A stretch of DNA of 64,000 nucleotides from Aphis gossypii (GCF_020184175.1 NC_065531.1:42367213-42431212), one strand, 5' to 3'; counted from the stretch's first letter, positions 49,641 through 61,970 are shown. A program made the numbers and translations. Notes: generated by a model from the letters alone, not told the origin.

Positions 49641-51236
49641 GTATTATTTTTTCTTCCCTTGGTAAAGCGATTAAGTAATGACCGTATAAATACATAGAGA
49701 TAACATCGAAATATGTTGAAATTTGAAACATAATGTGAACACAAAAAGATATCTATTGAAATACGTGTCTTACATCTAAAATATGATTTAGTTATAATAT
49801 TTTTACATTAAAAATTGATTCAATCCACTATAATATTAAACCTATTAGCATTAAATTGGTTCTGCTAGAATGCAAATTTGCTATGTTTTACGTTTATATA
49901 ACAAAATAATACATTTTTTTGGCATCTTTTTAATTTTACAGTTAAGTTGGATTTTTTTTTTTTTTAGAATAATATTGATATAACACCCGGAAGGGCTTGG
50001 GTCGTCGTAAAGTAAATAAAATAATATATATTAAGAGGTACTAAAAACGAATTTTAATAGATTTATATGATGAGCGCGTAATCCTGAATATCAAAAATCG
50101 ATTACCTACAGTAGATACATTTTTTAATTTTTTAAACGCTGATGAAAAAAAAAGTCTTATCAAGTGATCGTTTTAGATAAAACATTCAATACGTATTAAC
50201 CAGAAGTCTCTAGTCTCTATATTATAATAGGTATATTGATTAAACATATATGTACCTACCTAATAATTACTCACAGTGATACTTAAATAGAATATATGCA
50301 CGTAAATATGCATTCAATTATTTGTTATTAAACGTTGTCAGGTATCATCATAATATGATTCTCACGACATGGTTATGGAATGTGGGTTTCAAACTTTCAA
50401 GAATGCCACGTACATAATACATAATACAATACTTAAAACGTACTTATAAGGATATTAATGTTTGAGCTGTGTTTACATTTTATTATGGTTATCAATGTTA
50501 TCATATAATAAATACCTAATAGATATACCTTTACAGAATAAATAGTTTATTTTACATAGTATGTACATGTTGATGAACACGATGTGCAACTAATCTTTTT
50601 ATTTAGTTATGTGTTTAAACTTTTATCCACTTCACCTTCCTGGATTTTTTTTATTTTACAAGATATATTTATTTAGTAGTTTAACATGGAAATGTAAACA
50701 TAAAATTGTATTTACTTATATCAAACACGTATCATATTATTATAATATGTTTAATCAAACTTGATTTCCATTTGTTATTTCGGTAATTGTTTCAATTGTG
50801 ATCATGATATCTGTTTGTTGTCAAATATTACAATGTACCTACGTCCTACGTATTTAAACTTCTACATATTTTATAATTGACTTGCACAGTTACACGATAG
50901 AACGTCTTTAACAAAAATAACAAAAATGTTATTTAAATAAAATAATAGATAATACTTAAAATAATCAAAAAATAATCAATATATATATTATTTACATTTA
51001 AACATTTTATCTGTATAATAAAATTATTTTATATACTTGTATATAGTATAATATAATGTATTATATTTTATTTCACAAAAAAATCTTAGTTAATAATATA
51101 TTAATAGTATTTATAACTTATGACTGTACATTTGTACACGAAAATGGAGTTTAACAATTCAATGGTGAGGTAAACTTGACATTTAATTTATAGGTAGTAG
51201 AATGAGTTTCTTGATTTTATTTTTTAAAGATAGGCA
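49641..51236. other. AT-rich matrix with the second inverted-repeat arm
   Basis: No gene. The only striking G+C-rich word is the 32-bp arm at 49979-50010. Confidence 0.6.
49979..50010 (-). repeat. right arm of perfect 32-bp inverted repeat
   Basis: Starts TATAACACCCGG and ends GTCGTCGTAA. It is an isolated G+C-rich block in AT-rich sequence, preceded by a T tract and TTAG, and is exactly complementary to 48365-48396. It looks like a small templated insertion of the left arm in opposite orientation. Confidence 0.9.
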
Positions 51237-52490
51237 AATGGATACCGCTTTTATGTATATAAGGTGTCGAGTGGGTCATTATTAGAATTTAAATTCAATG
51301 ATATATTCATTGTATTCGAAAAACAATTCATAACGAAAACGGCCAATCAGCCTTATCACCGATTGATAATGTTTTTTAATATAGTTATTAAAGTAATTTA
51401 TTTTACTTTGGTATCAGAGTAGGTTGATATTATATTTTATTCAAAAAATATTGCATTTACAATATTTATTTATTTATTAGTATTTATATATTATAATAAT
51501 ATATATACATATATAATTAATAATCATATTATATTAATTTAAATAATTCAAAATGTAATAACTTATTTCTGTAAATACCGTAATACAGCAAAAATGATTC
51601 ATAATGTACGAAAATAGTTAATATTTTATAACACATAAAAAATGTTATTGTGTATAGTAAAATTTATAATATTATGAAATACATAAAAGTCTGAGTTCCC
51701 GAGATTAATGTTTTAAAACAAAATAATTAACATATTGCTATTTATCGTATAAATAAGTAATTTCGTCCAAATCAGAACTTAAAATATATATAAAAAATAA
51801 TTGCTTCATTTATTTTAATTTATTAGATTTTATATTTTCAGTATCAATTACTTATGACTTATGAGAAATCGTGTATTAAATTTTAAAACATTAGGTATAA
51901 AAATTTTTTTTTATGAATTTTCAACTACAAAATAATAAATAATAATAAAATAATAATTTTTGCGATTTTTATGATTTTTTTCTGATAAAACGCAAAATAA
52001 CATTGTGACTATACATTTTCTATAAACAACTTATGAAGAGTTTTGTACAAAATTGTTAAGCATTTTTATTGTTAAACAATTTTTAATTAATATTTATAAA
52101 AAAAAAAATTAAATTAAATTTTCTTTAAAAAAGCTCAAAAATAGTCATAATGATTTTAAAACTTTATGATAAATATGAAACAATATTATCAAAATTTGGT
52201 GAATATTTCAAATAATTAGGTTATTGAGTTACAAAGAAAAAAAAAATTAGAAATTCTGTCAAAAATTGGGTACGTGTAAAAATTTCTGTTTTTCCTTAAT
52301 TTGTTTGTTTGTTTTTTCCAATTATAAAAATTAGTACAGGGAATGTTTAACTAGATCCAATTTTATATTCAAAACTCCCCCCGTTTTTAAAAATCAAAGC
52401 GTTTTATCGACAATTTATCGTATATAAATATTAAAAAAAAAACATCATGATAAATCATTATATTTATCGCTCCGCTCAGAATCTAAAATG
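51237..52490 (+). mobile_element. dispersed non-coding repeat, copy A (about 1.25 kb)
   Basis: Aligns by eye with 61172-61970 through ordered shared blocks: GGATACCG, a GGGTCA box, GAATTTAAATTCAATGATAT, a CGG-CC-TCAG box, AAATATTGCATTTA, then TATGA-GAAATCGTGTATTA, and near the end CCCCCCGTTTTTAAAAATC. Near its right end CTCAGAATC (52475-52483) is the reverse complement of a word near the left end of copy B. It has no coding capacity. A non-autonomous DNA element is a reasonable guess; its exact ends are uncertain. Confidence 0.6.
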
Positions 52491-52584
52491 TTAGTCATAA
52501 AGAGTCCATAATATATTTTATTTAAATTATTAATTACGAATATTTTGTGTTTTTCCTTCATTAAAAGTATTAAAGTATTTCCAG

Positions 52585-52720
52585 ATTGATTTATGGCCAC
52601 AGCTCTTCTTCTAATCGCCCATCAATCACACTATAACCGAAGTTTTATTACTACATTTAATTTTATATCGTGCGGTTTTAAATTATTAGCCCTGCAAAAT
52701 ACTTCTCAGAGCATTACAAT
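52585..52720 (+). other. candidate 136-nt exon with start codon
   Basis: An acceptor (TTTCCAG ending at 52584) and a perfect donor GTAAGT (52721-52726) bracket 136 nt. Inside, ATGGCC at 52593 opens a frame that stays open to the donor: MATALLLIAHQSHYNRSFIT, then TFNFISCGFKLLALQNTSQS, then IT. The other two frames are closed, and unspliced reading stops at once in the donor TAA. The N-terminus is mildly hydrophobic. The protein is unknown to me. The segment also contains the Exd/Pbx-Hox composite CCATCAATCA (52619-52628), so an enhancer is an alternative explanation. Confidence 0.25.
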
Positions 52721-53079
52721 GTAAGTGAAAATACACGCTTCAATATTATAATATCATAATACCGATTCGATTCTATCCGCGAAAACTATAATATTTACCA
52801 TAATATAAATGCCTAATACTCCGTGTAATACTATATAGGTATGTTGTGTATTTTCAAACGAGCGTTGGACTCATAATAACAATAAATTATGAACGGAAAA
52901 CATGTTGACATTGTATTTTAGGTGTATAATCACAACGTGTTTACCTGTATCTATTTCGGATTTCGGGGTACTTATCACTGTATAGTGTACATCGTATTAT
53001 TATAATAGGTCACGATACATAATAATAAGTAAATAAATAATAGTTTAGGCGTAATAACGTTTCCGTAATATTTATACAC

Positions 53080-53400
53080 GTCATTATCATATATCGATTC
53101 GCCGTGTGTAAAACGACACGGCACGTCGGGGTATAGGTATACACACACACACACAATATCAAAGTTCAGCCCGGCACCGCGTCTTGTTGACAGGTGCCGC
53201 ACGCACTTCCCCGCGGAGTCATTAATTAAAGGAAATGCTCCGGGACCCCGAAGGGCTGCACAGCGACTCTGCCTTGGACGGTATTTCGGTGTACGCGTGG
53301 GAATAATATTATACAAACGCCGGCGGAACACGCAGCGGAGAGCGGCTGATATGATAGTGTATATTAGTTTTGCGGAGAACGCGTCTTTTCGCAAATACTA
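53080..53400. promoter_or_regulatory. CpG-rich block upstream of a TATA promoter
   Basis: About 320 bp rich in CpG (CGCCGGCGGAACACGCAGCG, CCCCGCGGAG) with a short CA repeat near 53141-53155 and TCATTAATTAAAGG near 53219. The minus-strand frame 52975-53394 reflects the scarcity of stops here and has no recognised domain. Its position just upstream of the TATA-Initiator pair suggests proximal promoter sequence. Confidence 0.3.
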
Positions 53401-53453
53401 TCAACGTACACCTTTACTGTATATTACAATATATATATATGTGTGTGTGTGTA

Positions 53454-53488
53454 TATAAAAGTAGTATGACCCATCTAATTCTTCATTA
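53454..53488 (+). promoter_or_regulatory. candidate TATA-Initiator core promoter
   Basis: TATAAAAG (53454-53461) is 31 bases upstream of the A in TCATTA (53483-53488), a one-mismatch arthropod Initiator, giving a predicted start at 53485. It follows a TG tract and the CpG-rich block. Downstream sequence to about 53770 is moderately G+C-rich and could be 5' UTR; no convincing donor was found. Confidence 0.28.
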
Positions 53489-53770
53489 ATCAAAAGCTCG
53501 TCGAACGCACAACAACGACAATAATACTATTTATTTTTTTTTTTTTTGTATGTATAAAAAACTTTTTCCGTTGTATATATATATAGTGTGCGTGTGCGTA
53601 TGAGCGCGTGCGTCTATAATATGTGGCTTACAAATATGGGGTAGAATTTAGATTTATTGCTTTATCCCCCGACCCATAGATTACATCGGCCTTTTTATAC
53701 ATTATTTCGCCGTGTACGCCTAGTGGACCTCGAAATTGCTGAACGGTTATCAAAAAGAAAGTAAAAAAAA

Positions 53771-55169
53771 ATTGAAAGAAAAAAAACGAGGAACCCGTTA
53801 TAATGACGGTTGAACTCTAAAATATATTACGTTTTGTCAACAAAAAATAATAATAATAATAAAGAAACCAAATTGTGATTCGCTATTTTTTCTAGTCCTA
53901 GAATATCTAACTAGCTGACACGAACTATGTATAACGCCAAATTATAAAAAAAAAAAAACAATAAACAACTTAAAATATTATATATACTTATTATAACAAC
54001 ATACTGTTGTATACATTTAAAAATAATATATCCTTCAACTGCGTTTTAAAATATTAGTTAATTTTTAAGCAAAATTTTTATGGATAATTTAGTTTGGTTA
54101 CAATTGATGCTTATAACTATTTGAAAGCTACACACAAATTAAAATTACAATTTTTTTACGATTAACTTTTAAATAAATGTTCTTAAAACATAAATGAATT
54201 ATAATAAGTAGAAAATACATTATTTTATTATGATTATGAATGCATCTAAATATAATTTAAATATTTATTTTTACTTTTGAACGCTAATAATAGGGTTGTC
54301 AAATACGATATCAATTTTTAATTAAATTGAGAGTTCATTAAATACATGTTATTGTTGTTATTTCCCTGTTATATTATACTTTAAACGTATCTTCTATAGT
54401 GAAAATTTCTGATTGGATATCTTTGATATTATGCTTTATAAAATGAATCAACAGAAGTAATTTATTGTTAAGTTTAATTTTGTTTGTGTTCAAATGTATA
54501 ATATTATGTATATTATGTTTATTTGTATTTGACGAAAATAATTTCAATTATATATATAGAATTTTTTTTCCTTTAGAATATCCGTCTTATTTTAATTCAA
54601 AACAATCCCTTTATTCTAATCGTTACCAGTAGTTATCAAAGAATATACATTTAAATTAATATTATAACATTATATGCAAAATTTAGACATAATTTATATG
54701 CATGCGTAGGATATATTATTTTTAAAAACACTAAATGTTGTTGCTCACTTATAACAAGTGGTCTATATATTAGTCAACTTTTTATATTTAATATTTAACT
54801 ATGCTACATTTACAATATTTTTTTTTTTTTTGTCAAATATTTTTGAATTAAAATTGTAAATAGATTTTCGTGAACCAAATATTTAAAAGAACAATATAAT
54901 TAGGTATATTAGATATTATATAACAATAAAAATAACTTAAAGTGAATAGTATATATAAAATCTAAAATATAATATAAAATAATCTTTTAGAAATATTACA
55001 AAATAAATTATGATTTGGCTTGAATGCGTATAAAATGTATAAAATGTATAAAATGTAAAAGAGAATAATAATATGATAGTTGGATTTTATATTTATTTAT
55101 TTTTTTTTTAGACTTTTTTGTTCTACAACTCTAACAATGTTTCATAATATTAACGCATTAAAAAAATAA
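53771..55169. other. AT-rich matrix with 9-bp tandem
   Basis: No gene. Three perfect copies of TATAAAATG lie at 55029-55055. Confidence 0.6.
55029..55055. repeat. (TATAAAATG)3 tandem repeat
   Basis: Three perfect 9-bp copies in an AT-rich context. Confidence 0.9.
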
Positions 55170-55760
55170 CTGCTCGTGTGGTAGCCACGTTATAAAATTA
55201 CAAAAAGGGTCCAAATGCTCTCAGTTAGTATATATGGTCAAATTAATGGATGGATATTCTACGTTTGTTTAACGAGTTAAAAATAAAAATAATGAATGCC
55301 TGGTTATTAAATTTTTTTGCGAATTAATCGTGTGGATCTAATCAGCAAACATACTGCTCACGTCCTGTACACATACACGTACAAAATATTTTGTGGTATT
55401 CTAAGGTATTCTGCACATGTCAGCTCACCTAACTTTAGATGAACTACAGTAAGTTTACTCGAGTGTTGAAATCTAAGCCACGCACGAGTTGCGCACAAAT
55501 TCATCGACTTTATATAAATATATATATGTGTATACGTATACGCTTAGGTATATTCAAACGCCGCTGCTGTACACGGTACTTTGTTATTTCCCAATTGGAA
55601 AACCCCTAGGCGTTTAAGTTAACTCCTCATTCTGTTTTATCAATCTCCGAGAAACGAAGCTAAATACCATAAAAGCCCACGACTAATAATTTGATTGTAC
55701 CGACATTCGTGCATCGGTTTATAACTGATGAATGATGACGTTAAGTAGTTTTCAAAAGTA
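55170..55760. promoter_or_regulatory. G+C-enriched island cluster
   Basis: Alternating AT-rich and mixed blocks, strongest at 55360-55510 and 55555-55680. The latter contains CCCAATTGGAAAACCCCTAG and GTTTAAGTTAACTCC. No open frame of note. Consistent with a conserved element. Confidence 0.25.
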
Positions 55761-56346
55761 CCGATAAACAAGCACACGCACACACAAATACTTATAATAC
55801 CTCAGCAGAATACACCAATTTTTCATAATTCGTTATTTTTCCATGTCGCCATCTAATTGAGATGGATCATTTTGTCCTATACTGCTTCTTCATATATATC
55901 TTTTTTATCACAGACTTATTTCACCTTTACATCAGTACATGCATTACCTCTTTTTTAAACCGAATATTTAATATTTTGTGGTGGTTCATATTAATAATCT
56001 TCATATTAATAACCTAACCTGCGTTAATCGTTATCAATTTATTGTAATTAAAAAGAAAATTTTTATCATAAAGTGTTAACATTTTTGTTAAGTTTTTGTT
56101 TGACTTTTTTTTGTTTTTTGTTATATATTTTGTCTGAATAATAATAATTTGTAAAACTTATACACTTATGCGTTCTTCATAAATATCACTTAATTTCTGG
56201 TAAATCAAATGACCAATAAAAATATGTTAACAGCAGCTAATAATCAATTTGAAAGTGAATAATAATTTGACCAATGTGTAATGTAATAAAAATTACCATT
56301 AGATAAAAATGTTGGTCGATTTGTACTTTGTACTTAATAAAAAAAA

Positions 56347-56360
56347 CCTAACCTAACCTA
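56347..56360. repeat. short interstitial CCTAA (TTAGG) array
   Basis: CCTAACCTAACCTA follows A6. TTAGG is the standard insect telomere repeat. Fewer than three units makes this only a curiosity. Confidence 0.5.
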
Positions 56361-57640
56361 TGTTCCTTCTTTTGTTCTTTGATTTTGGTATGTCTAATAA
56401 TATAATTGTGTAGATGAACGCTTTGAAGGTAAGAATCTAATATCTTTTTTAGAGCTTCGCGAGTTGGGAATTTTCAAACTTCATAGAAATATAATTTATT
56501 ATACATTATAATGACAATTTTATTTTTGATAACAATAAAATGATAACGATCATAGAACCAGACTCAAAATAATATACTGATAATATCAATAATATATTAT
56601 TACAATTTCAACATGTAACTTCGTTACAATATGAACGATTTTTATCTAAGTCTTATATTATATTAGCATGTTAATACCATTTTAATAATCGACCTAAGCG
56701 TTTTTAATATTATAATAATTATGTACGAAAACCTTGCAAAAACTTTAAAAAAAAAGTGATCATTCTAATCTTTATTTTATTTATATCAAATAATAAACGA
56801 TATAATATAATACAACAATACTGTTTTGTTTAAAAATTTCTCTATTATTTAAAAATTAGCAACTGTTTTAAGCTGTAATAACTTTCAACATTTATTAGTA
56901 GTATCTAACGCATTACAACTCAAGATAAAAGTTTTTCGTTAGCAGATTACTAAATTATGCACACCGTTGTATATCATGTTTCTTCAGCATGAAAATTTAA
57001 AGTAAATTGTATTAAACCCCAAAGCAAATAATATGTTATTACGTCTCAGAATAATGGTCACTTGAACGATTTCAAGTTCATAATATCACAACCACTAAAT
57101 TTTTTTCTCTCCTTCATTATAGGTGTCTTTAAATTAGTTAAAATGCTTCAATTATCAACGTCTAGAGTGGTCTTTGAGAACAAGTTGGATCTCATTGATA
57201 CTTAAGGAAAAACATAGTAAACGGGAATATATACGAAATGCATGCAGTTTTTGATATCATTTTTGTTATTTTGTTGTAATTAAAAAATATAGATTAGTCG
57301 TATAACTTGAAAAATTTCACTAACATTTAAACTATAGGTAGTTTTCTATACAAAATTAAATTAAAAAACATTTAGACAAATTTTAAGTTTTTTTTTATCT
57401 TTGTTAATAATATTATTATTGGTCATATATTTGAAATAAGGTTCTTCGTTAGTGGTAGGTACTTATAGAAATTAAATACATCCATCACTTCATTCAGAAT
57501 CTTAAAATATCTATTATAAAAATGGATTTTTTTTTTAAGTTTAATAAAATATTATGAAATTGAAATTTTAAATAAAACACAACATAAAAATATAATCTTT
57601 CATTTAGATCATAGTTTTAATTATTTTGTTATACTTCACT

Positions 57641-57667
57641 ATTATTATTATTATTATTATTATTATT
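57641..57667. repeat. (ATT)9 microsatellite
   Basis: Nine ATT units. Confidence 0.9.
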
Positions 57668-58264
57668 TTATATAGGTATATAAAATATATTATGTAATAA
57701 AATTTTCAAAATATTAAACCTAGTTTTAAAAAATATTTACCAGTAATCTGTTAACAGTAAGCAGTATTACTTAATTTTTAAGTTAATACAACTATAATAT
57801 ATAATACTATAATATGGTTAGGTAAATGTCATAATAATTAATATCACCTATATAATATGTGATATTCTTGGAAAAATATAGTTTTAATATAGTTACCATA
57901 TTACTTACTAACAGAAAAATAATTTACTTATATAAGTATTATAAACAAATTATTAAAATATACTTATAGTAATAAAAGCTGTTACACCGTTTGAGTTTAG
58001 AATTGTTTTTCGTATGCAATGATTGATCATTGAAATAAAATTTAACGTATTCATTATAGTTACCTATACTCAATGATGAGTTTCACTTTCAACCTATTAT
58101 ATAACAGTGACTTCTCAGATTTTTTATCTCTCATTTTTATATTTTTTAAACTAACCAACATTTTAGTTTTTAAAAACCCATTAACATTCTTCATTATTAC
58201 ACAAACATTAATTTCAATCGTGGAGACATAGTAATTTTAACGTTAAATAATTTTTCATTTTCAC

Positions 58265-58283
58265 TTTTTTTTTTTTTTTTTTT
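58265..58283. repeat. T19 homopolymer
   Basis: Nineteen thymines after TTTTCAC. Confidence 0.85.
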
Positions 58284-59079
58284 AATATTAAACTATATAA
58301 TAATTTATTTTTAAATTAACTCACATATTTAAAAATGTATTTTATGTTAAAGCTATTATTTTTTTTTGTTATAAAAATAGATTATTAGTAACCGATATAA
58401 TATAATTCATACTTGTTACAATGTTATATTATTGATGGATCGTTCATATTTTGTCATTTATTTTATGAAAAAAAAAACATAATTTATAAGTAATATTATA
58501 ATAGTTAGATATAGTTTCGATGGATACTCCTTCCCTTCATATTTCCCATGTGAAATATACTAATTTTAAGCGTATTTATATCTTATTTAATTTATTTTTT
58601 CTTAATCTATTATGTGTACAAAGATTGTAAACATCTTTTATAAATTTAAAAAAATATATATTATACAATATCATTTTGAATACAAGTTATAACTCAATAA
58701 TTATTTTGTTAAACTCTTAAATTTAATTATTTAATACATTTTATTCTTCAAAAATGTATCCAAATTCACCAAGTTATAACCTTCATACGAATAATCGCTA
58801 ATACATTAAAAATATGTAATTCATATTATTCAATAGTGTTTTTAATTAAATAATATAAGAGTAATTTTTTATATCATAATCATAATACTAGACGTTATAC
58901 TACCAACTATGCAAAGTTGATTAACACATAATATGATACCTATATTATAATATCTAATTTATCTAAGTACCTATATGCACTGTGCAGTGAGTAGGCACAT
59001 AATGTTGAATTAAAATTGACATTAACCTTTTCACTTTTAATAACAACAAGCATAATATATCGGGCACACACCTATAAAA

Positions 59080-59365
59080 TATAAGTTATAACAAAAAAGT
59101 ACATCTGAGTAGGCCAAGATGGTCATTCGTTTTACTTTGCAACCCGTCGGAGTTTATCATTTTTATTACCGTTATATATTTTTTTCGCAGCTTACGACGA
59201 GACATACAGCTAGGGATCGTCTGTACAAAGGACCCGACAACCTTTACACTAGCACATCACCGGCTTAAGAAAACTCACCAATGGATCATTGTCATCTGTA
59301 GACCCGAAAGAATTAACTCTTACAGTAGTTCACTTGTAAATGCTCCGAGGTGTATAAAAGAATAA
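59080..59365 (+). promoter_or_regulatory. G+C-enriched island with long open frame, ending at a promoter
   Basis: A plus-strand frame without ATG is open from about 59080 to TAA at 59359-59361, roughly 94 codons, including LRRDIQLGIVCTKDPTTFTL and AHHRLKKTHQWIIVICRPER. A T-rich tract and CGCAG (59187-59191) could act as an acceptor in the middle. I do not recognise the sequence. Its 3' end overlaps the TATA-Initiator pair, so the island may simply be promoter-proximal DNA. Confidence 0.2.
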
Positions 59366-59384
59366 TATCCCTTGTCCCTCATTT
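59353..59384 (+). promoter_or_regulatory. candidate TATA-Initiator core promoter
   Basis: TATAAAAG (59353-59360) lies 28 bases upstream of the A of TCATTT (59379-59384), a full match to the arthropod Initiator TCAKTY, so transcription could start at 59381. No downstream promoter element or clear coding exon follows; the next sequence is AT-rich. Confidence 0.28.
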
Positions 59385-59739
59385 TGTATCTCAGACGTTT
59401 TAAAGTATACGCGTCCTATAATCATGATATATTGTTATTATTTTATGGATATTTTTATTATTATTATAGTAATATATATATAATATCATATATATTATTC
59501 TTCGTTTACATTTCAATATTTTATAGAAACATAGGTATTAGCAATTTCAAACGTACCGTGTATACCATCTACGATATTAATAAAAAAATAAAAATAATAG
59601 GTGGTTTATTCAAGTTATAAGAACTACGAATTTAATACTGTATCCGTTTAAATCGATCATAGAATTTGTTTTTTGGTAGGTATTATATACATATCGATAA
59701 GTTTTTTTTTTTTGTACAAGTACATTTTACAAGTGACGA

Positions 59740-59960
59740 GCAACTAACAGTAAGGGCAATGGCGATGACAAGTTTGATAATTTATAAGTTTGGTTACGGA
59801 TGTCTAATTTAAAGAGAAGCGGAGAACGTCGAAAGCACGTTTCCCTGTCGCCGCCCAAGTTTGTGCAAAACAAGTTAAGTTTCCCGATGAAGGAGGGAAA
59901 GAACAGCGTGTTTTGGTATTCCTAGTTCGTTGTCATTTCAGATAGCTTTGTGATTATTTT
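59740..59960. promoter_or_regulatory. G+C-enriched island
   Basis: About 220 bp, mixed composition, including CACGTTTCCCTGTCGCCGCC near 59837 and TTTGTGCAAAACAAG near 59861 (C/EBP-like). It ends near a TTTCAG at 59935-59940. Frames are closed. Confidence 0.25.
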
Positions 59961-61171
59961 GGAACATGATTTTCATTTGAATGTATTCCTTTGCATTGTC
60001 TATTCCATCATTTTTACTAGTAAAAACGTGGTTAAATGAATACACATTATATATTTCAAAACATAAATTTACAAAAATAAAACATTTTACTAATACATTT
60101 TTTTTTATTTAAATCTTTTTTACATTTCCTGTTTTAATATTTTAGTTAGATAAATATATTATAATTAAAATATGATAAGTAGAATTTAACAATAAAGAAA
60201 ATATTACTAGTCGGTTTAATTGATATGGGTATTATTAAAATGTGATGCTAATAAAATCCAATATAAATCAAATTCATATTGATACGGCTTTGTAATACAT
60301 TATATGGTATATCTTTAGTGTACACACCTATTCACTGTTTTAAATAAATAAGCCAATACTGTAATATACTTATATTTTATAAATTAAACATGAAAAATAC
60401 TCTCGTAATGTGCAGAAATTTAAAATTTAATGAAAATATTAAAAGTTAAAATATAATAAGAATAATTTTAATATAACAATAAAACAGTGAGTCTTAAATA
60501 ACTATATACAGTTCATTATTAAAAATACTATTATTCAAGTTGATTGTGTAAGATTTCTGGTTTCGCACTCGAATGTCTTCAATATTATATTTCTTTCTCT
60601 CGTAATAAAAGATAATAACAATTTGTCTTTTTTTTACTATACTTACAGTAAAATTATTAAAAAAAAAAATCAATTATTTTTAATATAAGATGAACAATAT
60701 AAACTATCAAAATTTCAATTATTACTAATGGCCATATGAAGTATAAAAATAAATTGATTACCCAAGAAGAAGAATAGTTTAAAAAAGCATTTAATATTTG
60801 TATAAATAGGTACTCATATTTATCTATAAGTGTTAAAAAATAAGTTAAAAGTAGTACCTCATATTATACATAATTTTATTCAGTTTTTTATTAAGTATTT
60901 GGTTTTGATAAATAAAATATTTACGATAAATTACAAAGTTATGTTAAACATTTATTTTCCAATTTCTTTTGAAGTATAAATGCAAATATAATTTATTTTA
61001 TGAGTAAATGTCGATATTACTCGTAAACTCCACATTATCCATGTACAACATTATCCTTACGGTGATTTATGTTAAACTTTGGGTAAGTGATGTTAAATCC
61101 ATCCAAGAAACTAATGTCGATATTACCCAAGTATATATCTGGAGAATATTAATTATAAATAAAATAAAAAA
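59961..61171. other. AT-rich matrix
   Basis: No gene. A 14-bp direct repeat AATGTCGATATTAC occurs at 61007-61020 and 61113-61126 just before repeat copy B and may belong to it. The frame at 61008-61196 spans that repeat and is not believed. Confidence 0.55.
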
Positions 61172-61970
61172 GTGGATACCGTTGTACATAAGATGACGAG
61201 AGGGTCACTATTATGGGTGTACCTTTTAAATTAGAATTCAATGATATATCATTGTAAATGAAAAACCGATTCTGAGAAAAAACGGTCTGTCAGACTATAT
61301 TACCAAGTATATTCCATGTTTTTTGTAGAATAACTATTAAAATAATATATTTTATTTTTAGTATTATAGTAGATTGATAGATTTTTTCCCAAAAATATTG
61401 CATTTAATTACTATAATAATGTATATTCAAACTGTATTAAATCAACTTCTATAACTCAAAATATGATAACATATTTTTGTAAGTACACAATAAAATAGTA
61501 AAAATACATTCATAATATAAATATATAATATGAGTGTTCTGTCGTCACTGATTACCCTTCTCATACTATATATCAACAAAAAATATTCTCCATATCTTAT
61601 TATATACTATTTTTTTAATGTAATTAAAACTATAAAATGAATTGCATTTTATATTTATAAGATTTTATAGTTTCAATACGAATTATTTATGAGGAATCTT
61701 GTATTACATTTTCAAATCTTATATATAAAAATGAAATTTTTTTGAATTACTAATAATTACCAAATAATTGCTAATTTTCGTAATTTATATGAATTATGTC
61801 AAAATGATTACTTTGAAAGGTTTATAAAAATTGTTGTGTACACTTTTAATCACTAAAAACAACCCCCATTTTTGAAAATTCAAAAAATCTGTCTCAAAAC
61901 CCGTTTAAACACACATACATCGTTGTAAAATCAATACATCAATTGTTTCGTCCATAATCTATAATAAAAA
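61172..61970 (+). mobile_element. dispersed non-coding repeat, copy B (about 0.8 kb)
   Basis: Homologous in order and orientation to 51237-52490 but shorter, with internal deletions. Its left part carries CCGATTCTGAGAAAAAACGG (61266 onward) and CTGTCAG; the right end carries CAACCCCCATTTTTGAAAA and TCGTCCATAATCT, a decayed counterpart of CGCTCAGAATCT in copy A. GATTCTGAG near the left end and its complement near the right end of the family suggest subterminal inverted repeats. Not coding. Confidence 0.6.

Larger units (their letters stand above)
55761..59079. other. AT-rich matrix with microsatellites
   Basis: No gene. Contains a short telomere-like CCTAA array (56347-56360), (ATT)n at 57641-57667 and T19 at 58265-58283. 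Confidence 0.6.

Noticed and set aside
52975..53394. 139-codon minus-strand frame
   Set aside because: It ends in an I/Y/T-rich AT stretch, starts in CpG-rich DNA with few stops, and has no domain or splice support.
56347..56360. Telomeric TTAGG array as evidence of a chromosome end
   Set aside because: Fewer than three units; an interstitial curiosity only.
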